From contig NZ_JASZYF010000008.1 of assembly GCF_030317115.1 (NCBI RefSeq), positions 232,468-296,467 on the forward strand: a stretch of 64,000 bases of DNA. Reading direction: 5' to 3'. Positions 49,346-57,582 of this stretch are shown here, one piece after another. The notes beneath the pieces are model-generated. The model had not been told where the DNA came from, ran no database searches, and worked only from the letters and a program-made list of their open reading frames with translations. The position numbers and the translations under genes were made by a program. The DNA comes from Variovorax gracilis (GTDB lineage Bacteria > Pseudomonadota > Gammaproteobacteria > Burkholderiales > Burkholderiaceae_C). Within the stretch, counting starts at the first letter, position 1; each line of letters starts with the position of its first letter.

Positions 49346-50310
49346 ACGCCGCGGATGCCCTTGCATCGCCCTGGCATGAGGGCGAGCGTGCGATGCAGAC
49401 TCTTGCCGGGGTTCGCGAGCGCATGGATGCGCTCGGCCCGCGCGTGATCCGGGACTACATGCCGGAGCAGCATCGGACCTTCTTCGCCCAGCTGCCTTTC
49501 CTGATCGTGGGCAGCCTCGATGCGGCGGATCAGCCTTGGGCGAGCGTGCTCGCTGCGCCACCCGGCTTCGCGCAATCACCCGACGAGCATCACCTGCGCA
49601 TCGACGCGCGCCCGCTCGCAGGTGACCCGTTGGCGTCCGCGCTCTCGGCGGGCGCCCCGCTCGGGCTGCTTGGCATCGAGCCGCACACGCGGCGCCGCAA
49701 CCGCATGAACGGCGTCGTTGAGCAGGCCGACGCCCGCGGCTTCTCGGTCGAAGTGCAGCAGAGCTTCGGCAACTGCCCCAAGTACATCCAGGCGCGAGAG
49801 CCCCTCTTCACGAGCGGGGCCCACGACGTTGCGAAGGCGCGGCGCAACGACCGCATGGACGAGGCAGCGCGGCGGATCGTGAGCAAGGCCGACACCTTCT
49901 TCATTGCCACGGCCCACCCTGCGGCCGGCGATACGACGGCGTCGCATGGCGTCGATGTGTCGCACCGTGGCGGCCGGCCGGGCTTCGTTCGATTGACGGG
50001 CGAGGGGACATTGACCGTCCCGGATTTCGTCGGCAACTCGTTCTTCAATACGCTGGGCAACATCGCCGTCTATCCGAAGGCCGGCCTGCTCTTCGTCGAC
50101 TTCGAAACCGGCGACGTGCTCCAGCTGGCCGTGACGGCCGAGACGATCTGGGACGGCCCCGAACTCGCGAGCTTCGCGGCCGCGGAGCGGCTGCTTCGCA
50201 TGCAGGTCGTGTCTGCGCTGCTCATGCCTGCTGCATTGCCGCTCCGATGGGGCCATGCGGCGCTCTCGCCGTTCCTTGCTCCGACGGGACAATGGCCGAA
50301 GGCTGCATGA
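49342..50310 (+). CDS. Pyridoxamine 5'-phosphate oxidase-type flavin-binding protein
   Basis: A 322-residue protein with two halves of split-barrel fold: FLIVGSLDAADQPWASVLAAPPGF in the first and FFIATAHPAAGDTTASHGVDVSHRGGRPGFVRL in the second, as in the large PNPOx-like family that binds FMN or F420. GNSFFNTLGNIAVYPKAGLLFVDF and GDVLQLAVTAETIW complete the barrel. The precise reaction is unknown. Its start overlaps the GST stop, suggesting a joint detoxification role. Its last 89 bp are antisense to the P450 gene. Confidence 0.8.
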   Translation: MNAADALASPWHEGERAMQTLAGVRERMDALGPRVIRDYMPEQHRTFFAQLPFLIVGSLDAADQPWASVLAAPPGFAQSPDEHHLRIDARPLAGDPLASALSAGAPLGLLGIEPHTRRRNRMNGVVEQADARGFSVEVQQSFGNCPKYIQAREPLFTSGAHDVAKARRNDRMDEAARRIVSKADTFFIATAHPAAGDTTASHGVDVSHRGGRPGFVRLTGEGTLTVPDFVGNSFFNTLGNIAVYPKAGLLFVDFETGDVLQLAVTAETIWDGPELASFAAAERLLRMQVVSALLMPAALPLRWGHAALSPFLAPTGQWPKAA

Positions 50311-51472
50311 GCTTGGGCTGCCGGTGGAACGTGGGGATCCGCGCATTGACCGAGGGACGATAGTTCCACCCCCGTTCGAGCAGCGCATCGGCATCGAGCC
50401 CACGAGAGAGCAGCGCCTGGAGCCCCGCCGCTGCGACGGTGCCTGCCAGCGCCTGGCCGGGACAGGCATGCGGCCCCTGGCCGAAACCCAAGGTCCGGCG
50501 TTCGGCGCGCATCAACTCGAAGGTGGCAGGCGCCGGGTTGAGCGAGGGGTCGCGGTTGGCGGCGCCCAGGACCACCAGGACGGCCTCGCCCGGTGCGAGT
50601 TCGATCCCCGCGATGGTCGTCGGCTGCGCGACGAAGCGGCGTGTGTTCTGGATCGAAGGATCGTGGCGGGCCACTTCGTCCACCAACGCGGGAAGCAGCT
50701 CCCAGCGCGAGTCGACCCGTCGGCGCAGACCGGGCTCGCGCGCCAGCGCGACGAGGCTGTTGCCCAGCAGCCCGGCCGTGGCCTCGCAGGTTTGCGACAG
50801 CAGGCCGACGAGGTTCGCGACGAGGGCGCGCGATCGATCGGCCGGCGCCTGCTCCTGCACCGCCGCCAGCAATGTGCCGTGGCGCGCGGGCCGGGCGACG
50901 ATCAACGACTCGAAGCGCGCCATCAGGGCCGCGGCGGCCTCACTGGCGGCGTCGAGCTGGGCGGCGGTCGAGAGCGGGGACAGGCAGGCGACGAAGTCGC
51001 GCACCCAGTCCGAGACGCGGGGCAGCGCTTCGCTCGCGAAGCCGAGCAGGTGCGCGACGCCGCGAACGGGCATTGCGAAGCAGGCGTCGGACGGGGATTC
51101 GGCCGGCATTCCGTCGGCGACCTGGAGCACCGTGGCGTATGCCGCGCGCAGATCGAGTCCCGCCAGCGCGCGCTGCAGCACCGGCTTGTGGGCCGCGTGC
51201 GTCGCACCGTCGTTCATGCGCACCAGCCGCCCGAACACTTTGCCCGCCGGCGTGCCGGCGATCGCGCCCGGCACCGGCTCCGTCGGGGGCCGCACTCGCA
51301 GCGCATCGTTCGCCAGCACTTCGCGAACAATGTCCGCCCGGCTGGCGACCCACACATGCAGGCGTTCGTCGCGGACCAGCGCGGGCCCGTTGCGCAGCGT
51401 GGCGTACCACGGATAAGGATTGCAGTGCGTGACGGCGGCGATCGCATCGGCCGGTGGATCCATGTGTTTCAT
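50222..51472 (-). CDS. Cytochrome P450
   Basis: A 416-residue soluble P450. The haem-binding loop reads LGFGQGPHACPGQALA with Cys337 as thiolate ligand; the ExxR motif is EVAR in LVDEVARHDPSIQNTRRF; FVAQPTTIAGIELAPGEAVLVVLGAANRDP is the typical strand after it. The I-helix segment SQTCEATAGLLG lacks the classical AGxxT order, which could alter oxygen activation. Substrate unknown, redox partners not in the neighbourhood. ATG 51472 or 51463 may be the start. It is divergent from an ArsR-type regulator, 51 bp apart, probably its repressor. Confidence 0.88.
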   Translation of the reverse strand: MKHMDPPADAIAAVTHCNPYPWYATLRNGPALVRDERLHVWVASRADIVREVLANDALRVRPPTEPVPGAIAGTPAGKVFGRLVRMNDGATHAAHKPVLQRALAGLDLRAAYATVLQVADGMPAESPSDACFAMPVRGVAHLLGFASEALPRVSDWVRDFVACLSPLSTAAQLDAASEAAAALMARFESLIVARPARHGTLLAAVQEQAPADRSRALVANLVGLLSQTCEATAGLLGNSLVALAREPGLRRRVDSRWELLPALVDEVARHDPSIQNTRRFVAQPTTIAGIELAPGEAVLVVLGAANRDPSLNPAPATFELMRAERRTLGFGQGPHACPGQALAGTVAAAGLQALLSRGLDADALLERGWNYRPSVNARIPTFHRQPKLMQPSAIVPSEQGTARAPHGPIGAAMQQA

Positions 51473-51503
51473 GCTCGCAGTCTGGTGCTTTTCGCGCGTG
51501 CAC

Positions 51504-51523
51504 ACTTCGTTTACGATCGAAGT
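51504..51523. promoter_or_regulatory. Candidate ArsR-type operator between P450 and regulator genes
   Basis: ACTTCG (51504-51509) and CGAAGT (51518-51523) form a perfect inverted repeat with an 8-bp spacer, directly abutting ATG 51524 of the regulator. Its length and symmetry suit an ArsR-family site controlling both divergent genes. Confidence 0.5.
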
Positions 51524-52210
51524 ATGGATGCATCCACCGCCGACTCCCATCTCGCGCGCCTGGCCGGCGCCATCGCCGAACCCGCCCGCGCCCGCATGCT
51601 GTGCTGCCTGCTGGATGGCCATGCCCGCACCGCCACGGAACTGGCCGCGGTGGCCGAGGTAGCCGCTTCAACGGCCAGCGCGCATCTGGCGCGGCTCAAG
51701 GAACAGCGGCTCGTCGAGTCGGTCGCGCAGGGCAAGCATCGCTACTTCCGCCTCACCGGCAGCGAGGTCGCCGCCGCGCTCGAAGGCTTGCTGGTGATCG
51801 CCGGCGCCCCGCGCAACGAGTTCCGCCCTACGACGCCGAGCCGCCTGCGCAGCGCGCGAACCTGCTACGACCATATGGCCGGGACGGCGGGTGTCGCGCT
51901 GCATGACCGCCTGCATGCGCAAGGCTGGCTGCAAGAGGTCGCGGAAGGCGACTACGACCTCACGCCCGAAGGCGCCGTCGCGCTCGAAAGCCTGGGCATC
52001 GACGTGGAGGATGCGCGCAACACCCGCCGCCGCTTTGCCTGCGCCTGCCTGGACTGGAGCGAACGGCGTCCCCATCTGGGCGGTGCGCTCGGCGCCGCGT
52101 GGTTGCAGCTGTCGCTGCGCCGCGGCTGGGTTCGTCAGGACCTGGACGGCCGCGCACTCGCCTTGACGCCCAAAGCCCACCGCGAAATGCCCGAACTGTT
52201 TGCTCCCTGA
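51524..52210 (+). CDS. ArsR-family transcriptional regulator
   Basis: A 228-residue protein with an N-terminal winged helix-turn-helix typical of ArsR/SmtB proteins: ARLAGAIAEPARARMLCCLLDGHARTATELAAVAEVAASTASAHLARLKEQRLVESVAQGKHRYFRL. The rest, about 130 residues with RSARTCYDHMAGTAGVALHD and a cysteine pair RRFACACLDWSERRPHLGG, is longer than classical metal sensors and fits the non-metal ArsR group (YczG or DUF-linked) that controls divergent oxidoreductase genes. It is thought to repress the P450 gene and itself. Confidence 0.88.
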   Translation: MDASTADSHLARLAGAIAEPARARMLCCLLDGHARTATELAAVAEVAASTASAHLARLKEQRLVESVAQGKHRYFRLTGSEVAAALEGLLVIAGAPRNEFRPTTPSRLRSARTCYDHMAGTAGVALHDRLHAQGWLQEVAEGDYDLTPEGAVALESLGIDVEDARNTRRRFACACLDWSERRPHLGGALGAAWLQLSLRRGWVRQDLDGRALALTPKAHREMPELFAP

Positions 52211-52227
52211 AGGCACGCAGCCCAGAC

Positions 52228-52318
52228 CGGGAAACCTCACGGAGCCGGCTCGGCCGGGCCGTCGGGGTTGCCCTTGGAGAGGGGGCGGCCACACGACGTG
52301 GGCAAGCCTGGGGGTGAT
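52228..52318 (-). repeat. 95-bp-class structured repeat, copy 9
   Basis: Sense orientation, just after the amn stop. Arms AACCTC/GGGGTT pair through wobbles around CCGGCTCGGCCGG; the second hairpin is shortened (CCC/GGG type), making it one of the weaker copies. Confidence 0.8.
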
Positions 52319-53836
52319 CTACTGGAACGCTACTTCGGCGAAGCTTCGGAGCTTTCGGCTGTGCAGGCGGCTGGAGCCTTCCTGGCGCAGGATGTCGATT
52401 GCGGCCATGCCGATGCGCAGGTGCTGCTCGACGCGCTCGCGATAGAACTGGTTGGCCATGCCGGGCAGCTTGATCTCGCCGTGCAGGGGCTTGTCGCTCA
52501 CGCACAGCAAGGTGCCGTAGGGCACGCGGAAGCGGAAGCCGTTGGCGGCGATGGTCGCGCTTTCCATGTCCAGCGCCACGGCGCGGCTCTGGCTGAAGCG
52601 GCGCTGCGGCTGGTTGCCGGGCAGCAGTTCCCAGTTGCGGTTGTCGGTGCTGGCGACCGTGCCCGTGCGCATGATCTTCTTGAGTTCGGTGCCCTGCGTG
52701 CCGGTGACTTCGGCCACCGCCTTTTCAAGCGCGAGCTGGATCTCGGACAGCGCCGGGATCGGCACCCACAGCGGCAGCTCCTCGTCGAGCACGTGGTCTT
52801 CGCGCACATAGGCGTGCGCAAGCACGTAGTCGCCGAGTTGCTGCCCCTGGCGCAGACCGGCGCAGTGGCCGAGCATCATCCACGCGTGCGGCCGCAGCAC
52901 CGCGACGTGGTCGGTGATGGTCTTCGCGTTGGCCGGGCCGACGCCGATATTGACCATCGAGATGCCCGTGCAGTCCTCGCGCACCAGGTGGTAGCCGGGC
53001 ATCTGCGGCAGGCGCCCCGGCGGCGTGCCCTGCGATCCGTCGAGAAGCTCGCCGTACAGCTCGCTCGAACCCGGGGCCAGCCCGCGCCGGCGGGTGACGA
53101 CGTTGCCCGGCTCGATGAAGGCGATGTATTCGCTGTTCTCGTCGGTCATGGCCTCGTGGCCGAGCCGCACGAATTCGTCGATGTAGAACTGGTAGTTGGT
53201 GAACAGGACGAAGTTCTGGAACCACTCGGGCGCGGTGCCGCTGTAGTGGCGCAGGCGGTGCAGCGAATAGTCGACTCGCGCCGCGGTGAAGAGCGACAAC
53301 GGCTGCGCCTCGCCGGGCTTGGCCTCGAAGGTGCCGTTGGCGATGCCGTCGTCCATCGCGCCGAGGTCTGGCAGGTCGAACACGTCGCGCATCAGCGCCC
53401 GTCGCTCGGCGGACATCGTGCCTTCGATGTGGTCGTTCTCGGCGAAGGAGAAATGGATCGGGATCGGCTGCGTGCTGGTGCCGATCTCCAGCTCGACGCG
53501 GTGGTTCTCCAGAAGCAGGCGGAACTGCTCGCGGTAGTAGCGCAGGAAGAGGTCCGGCCGCGTCAGCGTCGTCTCGTAGCGCCCCGGCCCCGACACGAAG
53601 CCGTAGCTCAGGCCCGCGTTGGCGACCGGCGTGTTCCGCGAGACGGTGTGCGTGTGCACCCGCACGAAGGGGTAGCAGGCCCGCACGCGCCCCGGCAGGC
53701 TTTCCCCCGCCACGAAGCGCTGCATTGCCTCGCGAAGGTGCTGCAAACCACCGTTGTAGATGAGTCGGACCTGCTCCAGGGCAGCGTCGGGATCGGTAAA
53801 GCGGGCTGGCGCAATGAAAGCAGGCATGTAAGGCAT
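52319..53836 (-). CDS. amn: AMP nucleosidase Amn
   Basis: Splits AMP into adenine and ribose 5-phosphate, part of purine pool control. The 505-residue product (E. coli 484) has the N-terminal Amn domain (RACYPFVRVHTHTVSRNTPVANAGLSYGFVSGPG) and a C-terminal nucleoside phosphorylase-like catalytic domain with TGISMVNIGVGPANAKTITDHVAVLRPHAWMMLGHCAGL and the segment VALDMESATIAANGFRFRVPYGTLLCVSDKP, where the Glu contacts the ribose. ATG 53836 or 53827 is the start. Adjacent genes have no obvious functional link. Confidence 0.93.
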   Translation of the reverse strand: MPYMPAFIAPARFTDPDAALEQVRLIYNGGLQHLREAMQRFVAGESLPGRVRACYPFVRVHTHTVSRNTPVANAGLSYGFVSGPGRYETTLTRPDLFLRYYREQFRLLLENHRVELEIGTSTQPIPIHFSFAENDHIEGTMSAERRALMRDVFDLPDLGAMDDGIANGTFEAKPGEAQPLSLFTAARVDYSLHRLRHYSGTAPEWFQNFVLFTNYQFYIDEFVRLGHEAMTDENSEYIAFIEPGNVVTRRRGLAPGSSELYGELLDGSQGTPPGRLPQMPGYHLVREDCTGISMVNIGVGPANAKTITDHVAVLRPHAWMMLGHCAGLRQGQQLGDYVLAHAYVREDHVLDEELPLWVPIPALSEIQLALEKAVAEVTGTQGTELKKIMRTGTVASTDNRNWELLPGNQPQRRFSQSRAVALDMESATIAANGFRFRVPYGTLLCVSDKPLHGEIKLPGMANQFYRERVEQHLRIGMAAIDILRQEGSSRLHSRKLRSFAEVAFQ

Positions 53837-53900
53837 GAGCCATTGTGGCGCACGCGGCCGTCACCGCCACCGGTTGGCCGGCGCAGCCCGGCCCCTTCGC

Positions 53901-53993
53901 AAGACACCGCGGATCCGGCTCCGCCGGTCCGCAGGTGTCGCCCCCTGCAAGGGGGTAGGCGCAGCGACACGAAGTGCGCGAAGCCTGGGGGTG
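53901..53993 (-). repeat. 95-bp-class structured repeat, copy 10
   Basis: Sense orientation, 7 bp after the gor stop codon. Arms GACACC/GGTGTC pair perfectly around CCGGCTCCGCCGG; the small hairpin is CCCCCTGCAAGGGGG. Confidence 0.86.
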
Positions 53994-54000
53994 TGCCAGG

Positions 54001-55356
54001 TCAAGGCATGGGCTCCCGCATCGTGACGAATTCTTCCGCGACGGTGGGGTGGATGCCGATCGTGCTGTCGAACACCGCCTTCGTCGCACCGCAGCGCATC
54101 GCGACCGCGAAGCCCTGCACGATCTCGCCTGCATCGGGCCCCACCATATGCAGCCCGACCACGCGGTCGCTGGCCTTGTCGACCACGAGCTTCATGAAGA
54201 CGCGTTCCTTGCTCTCCGAGAGGGTGTGGTGCAGCGCGCGGAACTCGCTCGAGAAGATCGTGACCTTGCCGAACTTCACGCGTGCCTCGGCCTCGGTGTA
54301 GCCGCAGGTGCCGATGTTCGGATGCGTGAACACGGCGGTCGGGGTGTACTCGTAGTCGAGCTGCCGCTTGCCCTGGCCGAAGAGCGTATCGACCACCCGC
54401 ATGGCTTCGGCGAGTGCCACCGGGGTGAGCTGCTGGCGGGAGGACACATCCCCCACCGCATAGACCGACGGCACCGAGCTGCGGTAGTGCGAATCGACGA
54501 CCACGCCGCCGCGCTCGTCCAACTCGACGCCCGCGGCTTCGAGGCCCATGCCCGCCGTGTTGGGAACGCGGCCGGTCGCGAAGAGGATGGTGTCGGCCTC
54601 CACCCGCTGCCCGCGCGAGAGCAGGGCGCACAGCCCGCCGCTTTCGAGGCGAGTCACCATGGTGATCTCGGCATTGAAGCGGATGTCGATGCCGGTGCGC
54701 GTCATCTCGTTGGCCAGGAACTGGCGAAGGTCCTCGTCGAACTCGTTGAGCAGGTGCGCGCTGCGCTGCACCTGCGTCACCTCTGCGCCGAGCCCATTGA
54801 AGATCGACGCGAACTCGCAGGCGATGTAGCCCCCGCCGACCACCAGCAGCCGCTTCGGGAACGGGTCGAGGTCGAACATCGCGTCGGAGACGACGCCATG
54901 CTCCCGGCCCGCGATGTCCGGCACGAAAGGCATGCCGCCCGTCGCGATGAGCACGTATTGCGCCGTGTGGCGCTTCTTGCCGACCTGCACGGTGTGCGCA
55001 TCCGTGAGCTGCGCCCAGCCCTGGATGAGCTGGACACCCGCGGCTTCGAGCAGGCTGCGGTAGACGCCGTTGAGCCGGGTGATCTCGCGCGCGCGGTTGA
55101 GCTTCAGCCGCGCCCAGTCGAAGCGTGTTTCACCGACATCCCAGCCGTAGCCCGCCGCCTCCCCGAAGGACTCCGCGTACCCGGCGGCGTAGCTGTAGAG
55201 CTTCTTGGGAATGCAGCCGACGTTGACGCAGGTGCCGCCGAGCTCGGCGCATTCGGCGAGCGCGACGCGGGCGCCGCGTTGGGCGGCCATGCGGGCCGCC
55301 CGCACGCCGCCGCTTCCGCCGCCGATCACGAAAAGGTCGAAGTCGAATGTGGGCAT
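54001..55356 (-). CDS. gor: Glutathione-disulfide reductase
   Basis: Keeps glutathione reduced using NADPH. The 451-residue flavoprotein has the FAD-binding GGGSGGVRAARMAA (12-25), the redox-active disulfide GGTCVNVGCIPKK with Cys43 and Cys48, the NADPH-binding region LLVVGGGYIACEFASIFNGLG, and the C-terminal HPTVAEEF with the active-site His. The spacing Cys-X4-Cys and the absence of a lipoamide- or mercury-type N-terminus fit Gor. It would supply reduced glutathione for GST and peroxide defence. Confidence 0.95.
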   Translation of the reverse strand: MPTFDFDLFVIGGGSGGVRAARMAAQRGARVALAECAELGGTCVNVGCIPKKLYSYAAGYAESFGEAAGYGWDVGETRFDWARLKLNRAREITRLNGVYRSLLEAAGVQLIQGWAQLTDAHTVQVGKKRHTAQYVLIATGGMPFVPDIAGREHGVVSDAMFDLDPFPKRLLVVGGGYIACEFASIFNGLGAEVTQVQRSAHLLNEFDEDLRQFLANEMTRTGIDIRFNAEITMVTRLESGGLCALLSRGQRVEADTILFATGRVPNTAGMGLEAAGVELDERGGVVVDSHYRSSVPSVYAVGDVSSRQQLTPVALAEAMRVVDTLFGQGKRQLDYEYTPTAVFTHPNIGTCGYTEAEARVKFGKVTIFSSEFRALHHTLSESKERVFMKLVVDKASDRVVGLHMVGPDAGEIVQGFAVAMRCGATKAVFDSTIGIHPTVAEEFVTMREPMP

Positions 55357-55411
55357 GGGAACTCCTTCGCGCCGACTGTAGCCGGCGGGCGAAGGAGTTG
55401 CCGGGCCCGCG

Positions 55412-57451
55412 CTACGGGCGGTCGGGCTGTTGGTTGGGGTCCCGGCCGGGGAGGCCCGAACGTTGCTGCCGTTGCTGCTGCTGTGCCTGCAATGCGCGTT
55501 GCTGTACCTCTTGCGCCTGGCGGATGGCCTGTTGCTGCTGCGCCTGTTGAGCCTGCAACATCTGCTGCTGCGCCGCCTGCATCTGTTGTTGTGCCTGCAC
55601 CTGCTGCTGCACGCGCAAGGCCTGTTGCTGCTGGATCTGCTGCATCTGCTGGGCTTGCGCCTGGGCGGCCCGCTGCTGCATTTCCTGTTGCTGACGCAGA
55701 GCCTGCTGCTGTTGCTGCTGGATCTGCTGCATCTGCTGTGCCTGGGCTTGCGCGGCGCGCTGCTGGTTTTCCTGCTGCTGCCTCAGTGCCTGTTGCTGGA
55801 GTTGCTGCGCCTGTTGCGCCTGCATCGCCTGCGCCGCGGCGCGTTGCTGAATCTCCTGCTGCTGCCGCTGGGCCTGCTGCAATTGCTGCGCCTGCACGGC
55901 CTGCGATGCCGCGCGCTGCTGGACCTCCTGCTGTTGGCGCTGCAGATTCTGGAACTGCTGGGCTTGCTGCGCCTGTTGGGCCTGGATGGACTGCACCGCC
56001 GCACGCTGCTGCACTTCCATCTGTTGGCGCTGCGCCTGCTGAATCTGCTGTTGCGCCTGTTGCATCTGCTGCGCCTGCTGGAACTGCTGCTGTTGCCGTG
56101 CCTGGAATGCGGGCGGCGGCATCATCGTGGCGGGCCGGCCGAAGGGGCCGAGCGGCCGATCGCCGCGCAGCGGTACCGGCGCCCCCATGCCCATCGGAAC
56201 GCTCACCAGACGGTCCGGCGGCACGCGGATGACGTCGCGCCGTGCGACGGGGCCGCGGCCGAAGACGTCCGTGGGCACGATCGTGACCGCGCCTGGCGTC
56301 TGAGGATTCGCGTAGCCGCTGCGTCCGCCGCGTCTTTGCATGAGGGCGGCGCGGTTGGCTTCGTCGATGTAGCGCTGGCTCGCGTGGTAGCCCGGTCTCC
56401 AGGCCTCGCCGGGCGCGAGCGGGAACCAACCCACGCCGTGGCGGCCACCGGGTATCGGCAGGTTGGGGTTCGCCCCGCCGCCGACGAAGCCGACGACGGC
56501 CGGCGAATAGATCGGGCGGGCGTGCGGCCGGCCGGGCACCCAGCCCCAGCGCGGGCCGATGCGTGCCCAGCGGCCATAGTGTGCGGGCGCGAAGCCCCAG
56601 GGGGCGGCGTCGATCCAGGTCCAGCCCCACGGCGCCACGTCGACCCATTGACCGTCGCGATAGGGCGCCCATTCGGCGTCCACGCCGCGCGGATACCACA
56701 CGTTGCCGTAGTCGGGATCGCTTTGCCAGTCGCCATAGGCGTCGAGTTGCTGATAGCCGACCACGTCGCGCGACACGTAGCGCGCGGAGATCGACTGGTC
56801 CTCGATGCGGTCGCGCTCGGCCACCCAGCGATCGAATTCGCCGGCGGGGCGCACGGGCGCGCCGTTGGCGGCTGCGAGGTTGCGGCCCGAGGTCGTGATC
56901 TGCTGATGCGCCCCCAGCGGCATGGATTCGCCGCCTTCGCCGTACAACGTGACGCGGCCCGTGGCGACGGCGACCCGCGTCGTGTCCGAGGCGGGGTCCG
57001 TCTCGATGCGGTAGTCGCCCGGCGCATCGATGACGACGGCGAGGTTCCCGGTGTCGACCTCCACGCGCTGTCCGGCGAGGTCGTCGCGCACGCGCACTTG
57101 CAGGCTGCCCTGCGCAGCGGTGATGCGCGCGGTGTCGTCGTCGATTTCGGAGAGGGTGATGCTGGTCTGCTCGTCCAGCCGCACCGCGGACGAACCGACA
57201 TACAGCTCGGCACGCGCGTTGCGGTCCGTCCAGAGGCGGTCGCCGGTGGTGAGTGGGCGATTGGGTACGACCTCGTACCAGCTGTCGTCGCCTGCAGGCG
57301 AGAAGCTCACCGCACCCTGGTGGAGGTTGAGGCGGCCGACCCGTCCGGGCGGGTCCTGCTGCGCGGCAGCCTGAAACCCTGTCAGGAGCAATGCGAATCC
57401 CAGCAGCCACGCGGCCGCGCGGCCCGGAAGCAAGGTGCTGCGTTGTCTCAT
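55412..57451 (-). CDS. Secreted FecR-domain/DUF6600 protein with glutamine-rich C-terminus
   Basis: The 679-residue product has a signal peptide (1-30, cleaved near AAAQQ), then a FecR-like beta-sandwich (GDRLWTDRNARAELYVGSSAVRLDEQTSI, about 70-98) and a DUF6600 region rich in Trp, Gly and Pro (GDWQSDPDYGNVWYPRGV, WAPYRDGQWV, PWGFAPAHYGRW). From about residue 450 to 660 it is almost only Gln, Ala, Arg and Met in coiled-coil-like units (for example QQQALRQQQEMQQRAAQAQ and QQMQQIQQQ). The tail may be a spacer or a self-associating segment. Codon choice (mostly CAG) makes the opposite strand an open leucine-rich frame, not a gene. Confidence 0.8.
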   Translation of the reverse strand: MRQRSTLLPGRAAAWLLGFALLLTGFQAAAQQDPPGRVGRLNLHQGAVSFSPAGDDSWYEVVPNRPLTTGDRLWTDRNARAELYVGSSAVRLDEQTSITLSEIDDDTARITAAQGSLQVRVRDDLAGQRVEVDTGNLAVVIDAPGDYRIETDPASDTTRVAVATGRVTLYGEGGESMPLGAHQQITTSGRNLAAANGAPVRPAGEFDRWVAERDRIEDQSISARYVSRDVVGYQQLDAYGDWQSDPDYGNVWYPRGVDAEWAPYRDGQWVDVAPWGWTWIDAAPWGFAPAHYGRWARIGPRWGWVPGRPHARPIYSPAVVGFVGGGANPNLPIPGGRHGVGWFPLAPGEAWRPGYHASQRYIDEANRAALMQRRGGRSGYANPQTPGAVTIVPTDVFGRGPVARRDVIRVPPDRLVSVPMGMGAPVPLRGDRPLGPFGRPATMMPPPAFQARQQQQFQQAQQMQQAQQQIQQAQRQQMEVQQRAAVQSIQAQQAQQAQQFQNLQRQQQEVQQRAASQAVQAQQLQQAQRQQQEIQQRAAAQAMQAQQAQQLQQQALRQQQENQQRAAQAQAQQMQQIQQQQQQALRQQQEMQQRAAQAQAQQMQQIQQQQALRVQQQVQAQQQMQAAQQQMLQAQQAQQQQAIRQAQEVQQRALQAQQQQRQQRSGLPGRDPNQQPDRP

Positions 57452-57582
57452 GGATGTTCCTTTGTCATTCCGGATTCAACGCGCGAGCACGCATCCGGGC
57501 TGGCATCCGCCATGCAAAGCAACGCAAATATCTCGTGCCGGAGGCAACCGCGTGTAAGCCCGGCGCGCGTGCCGGTGTGGGC

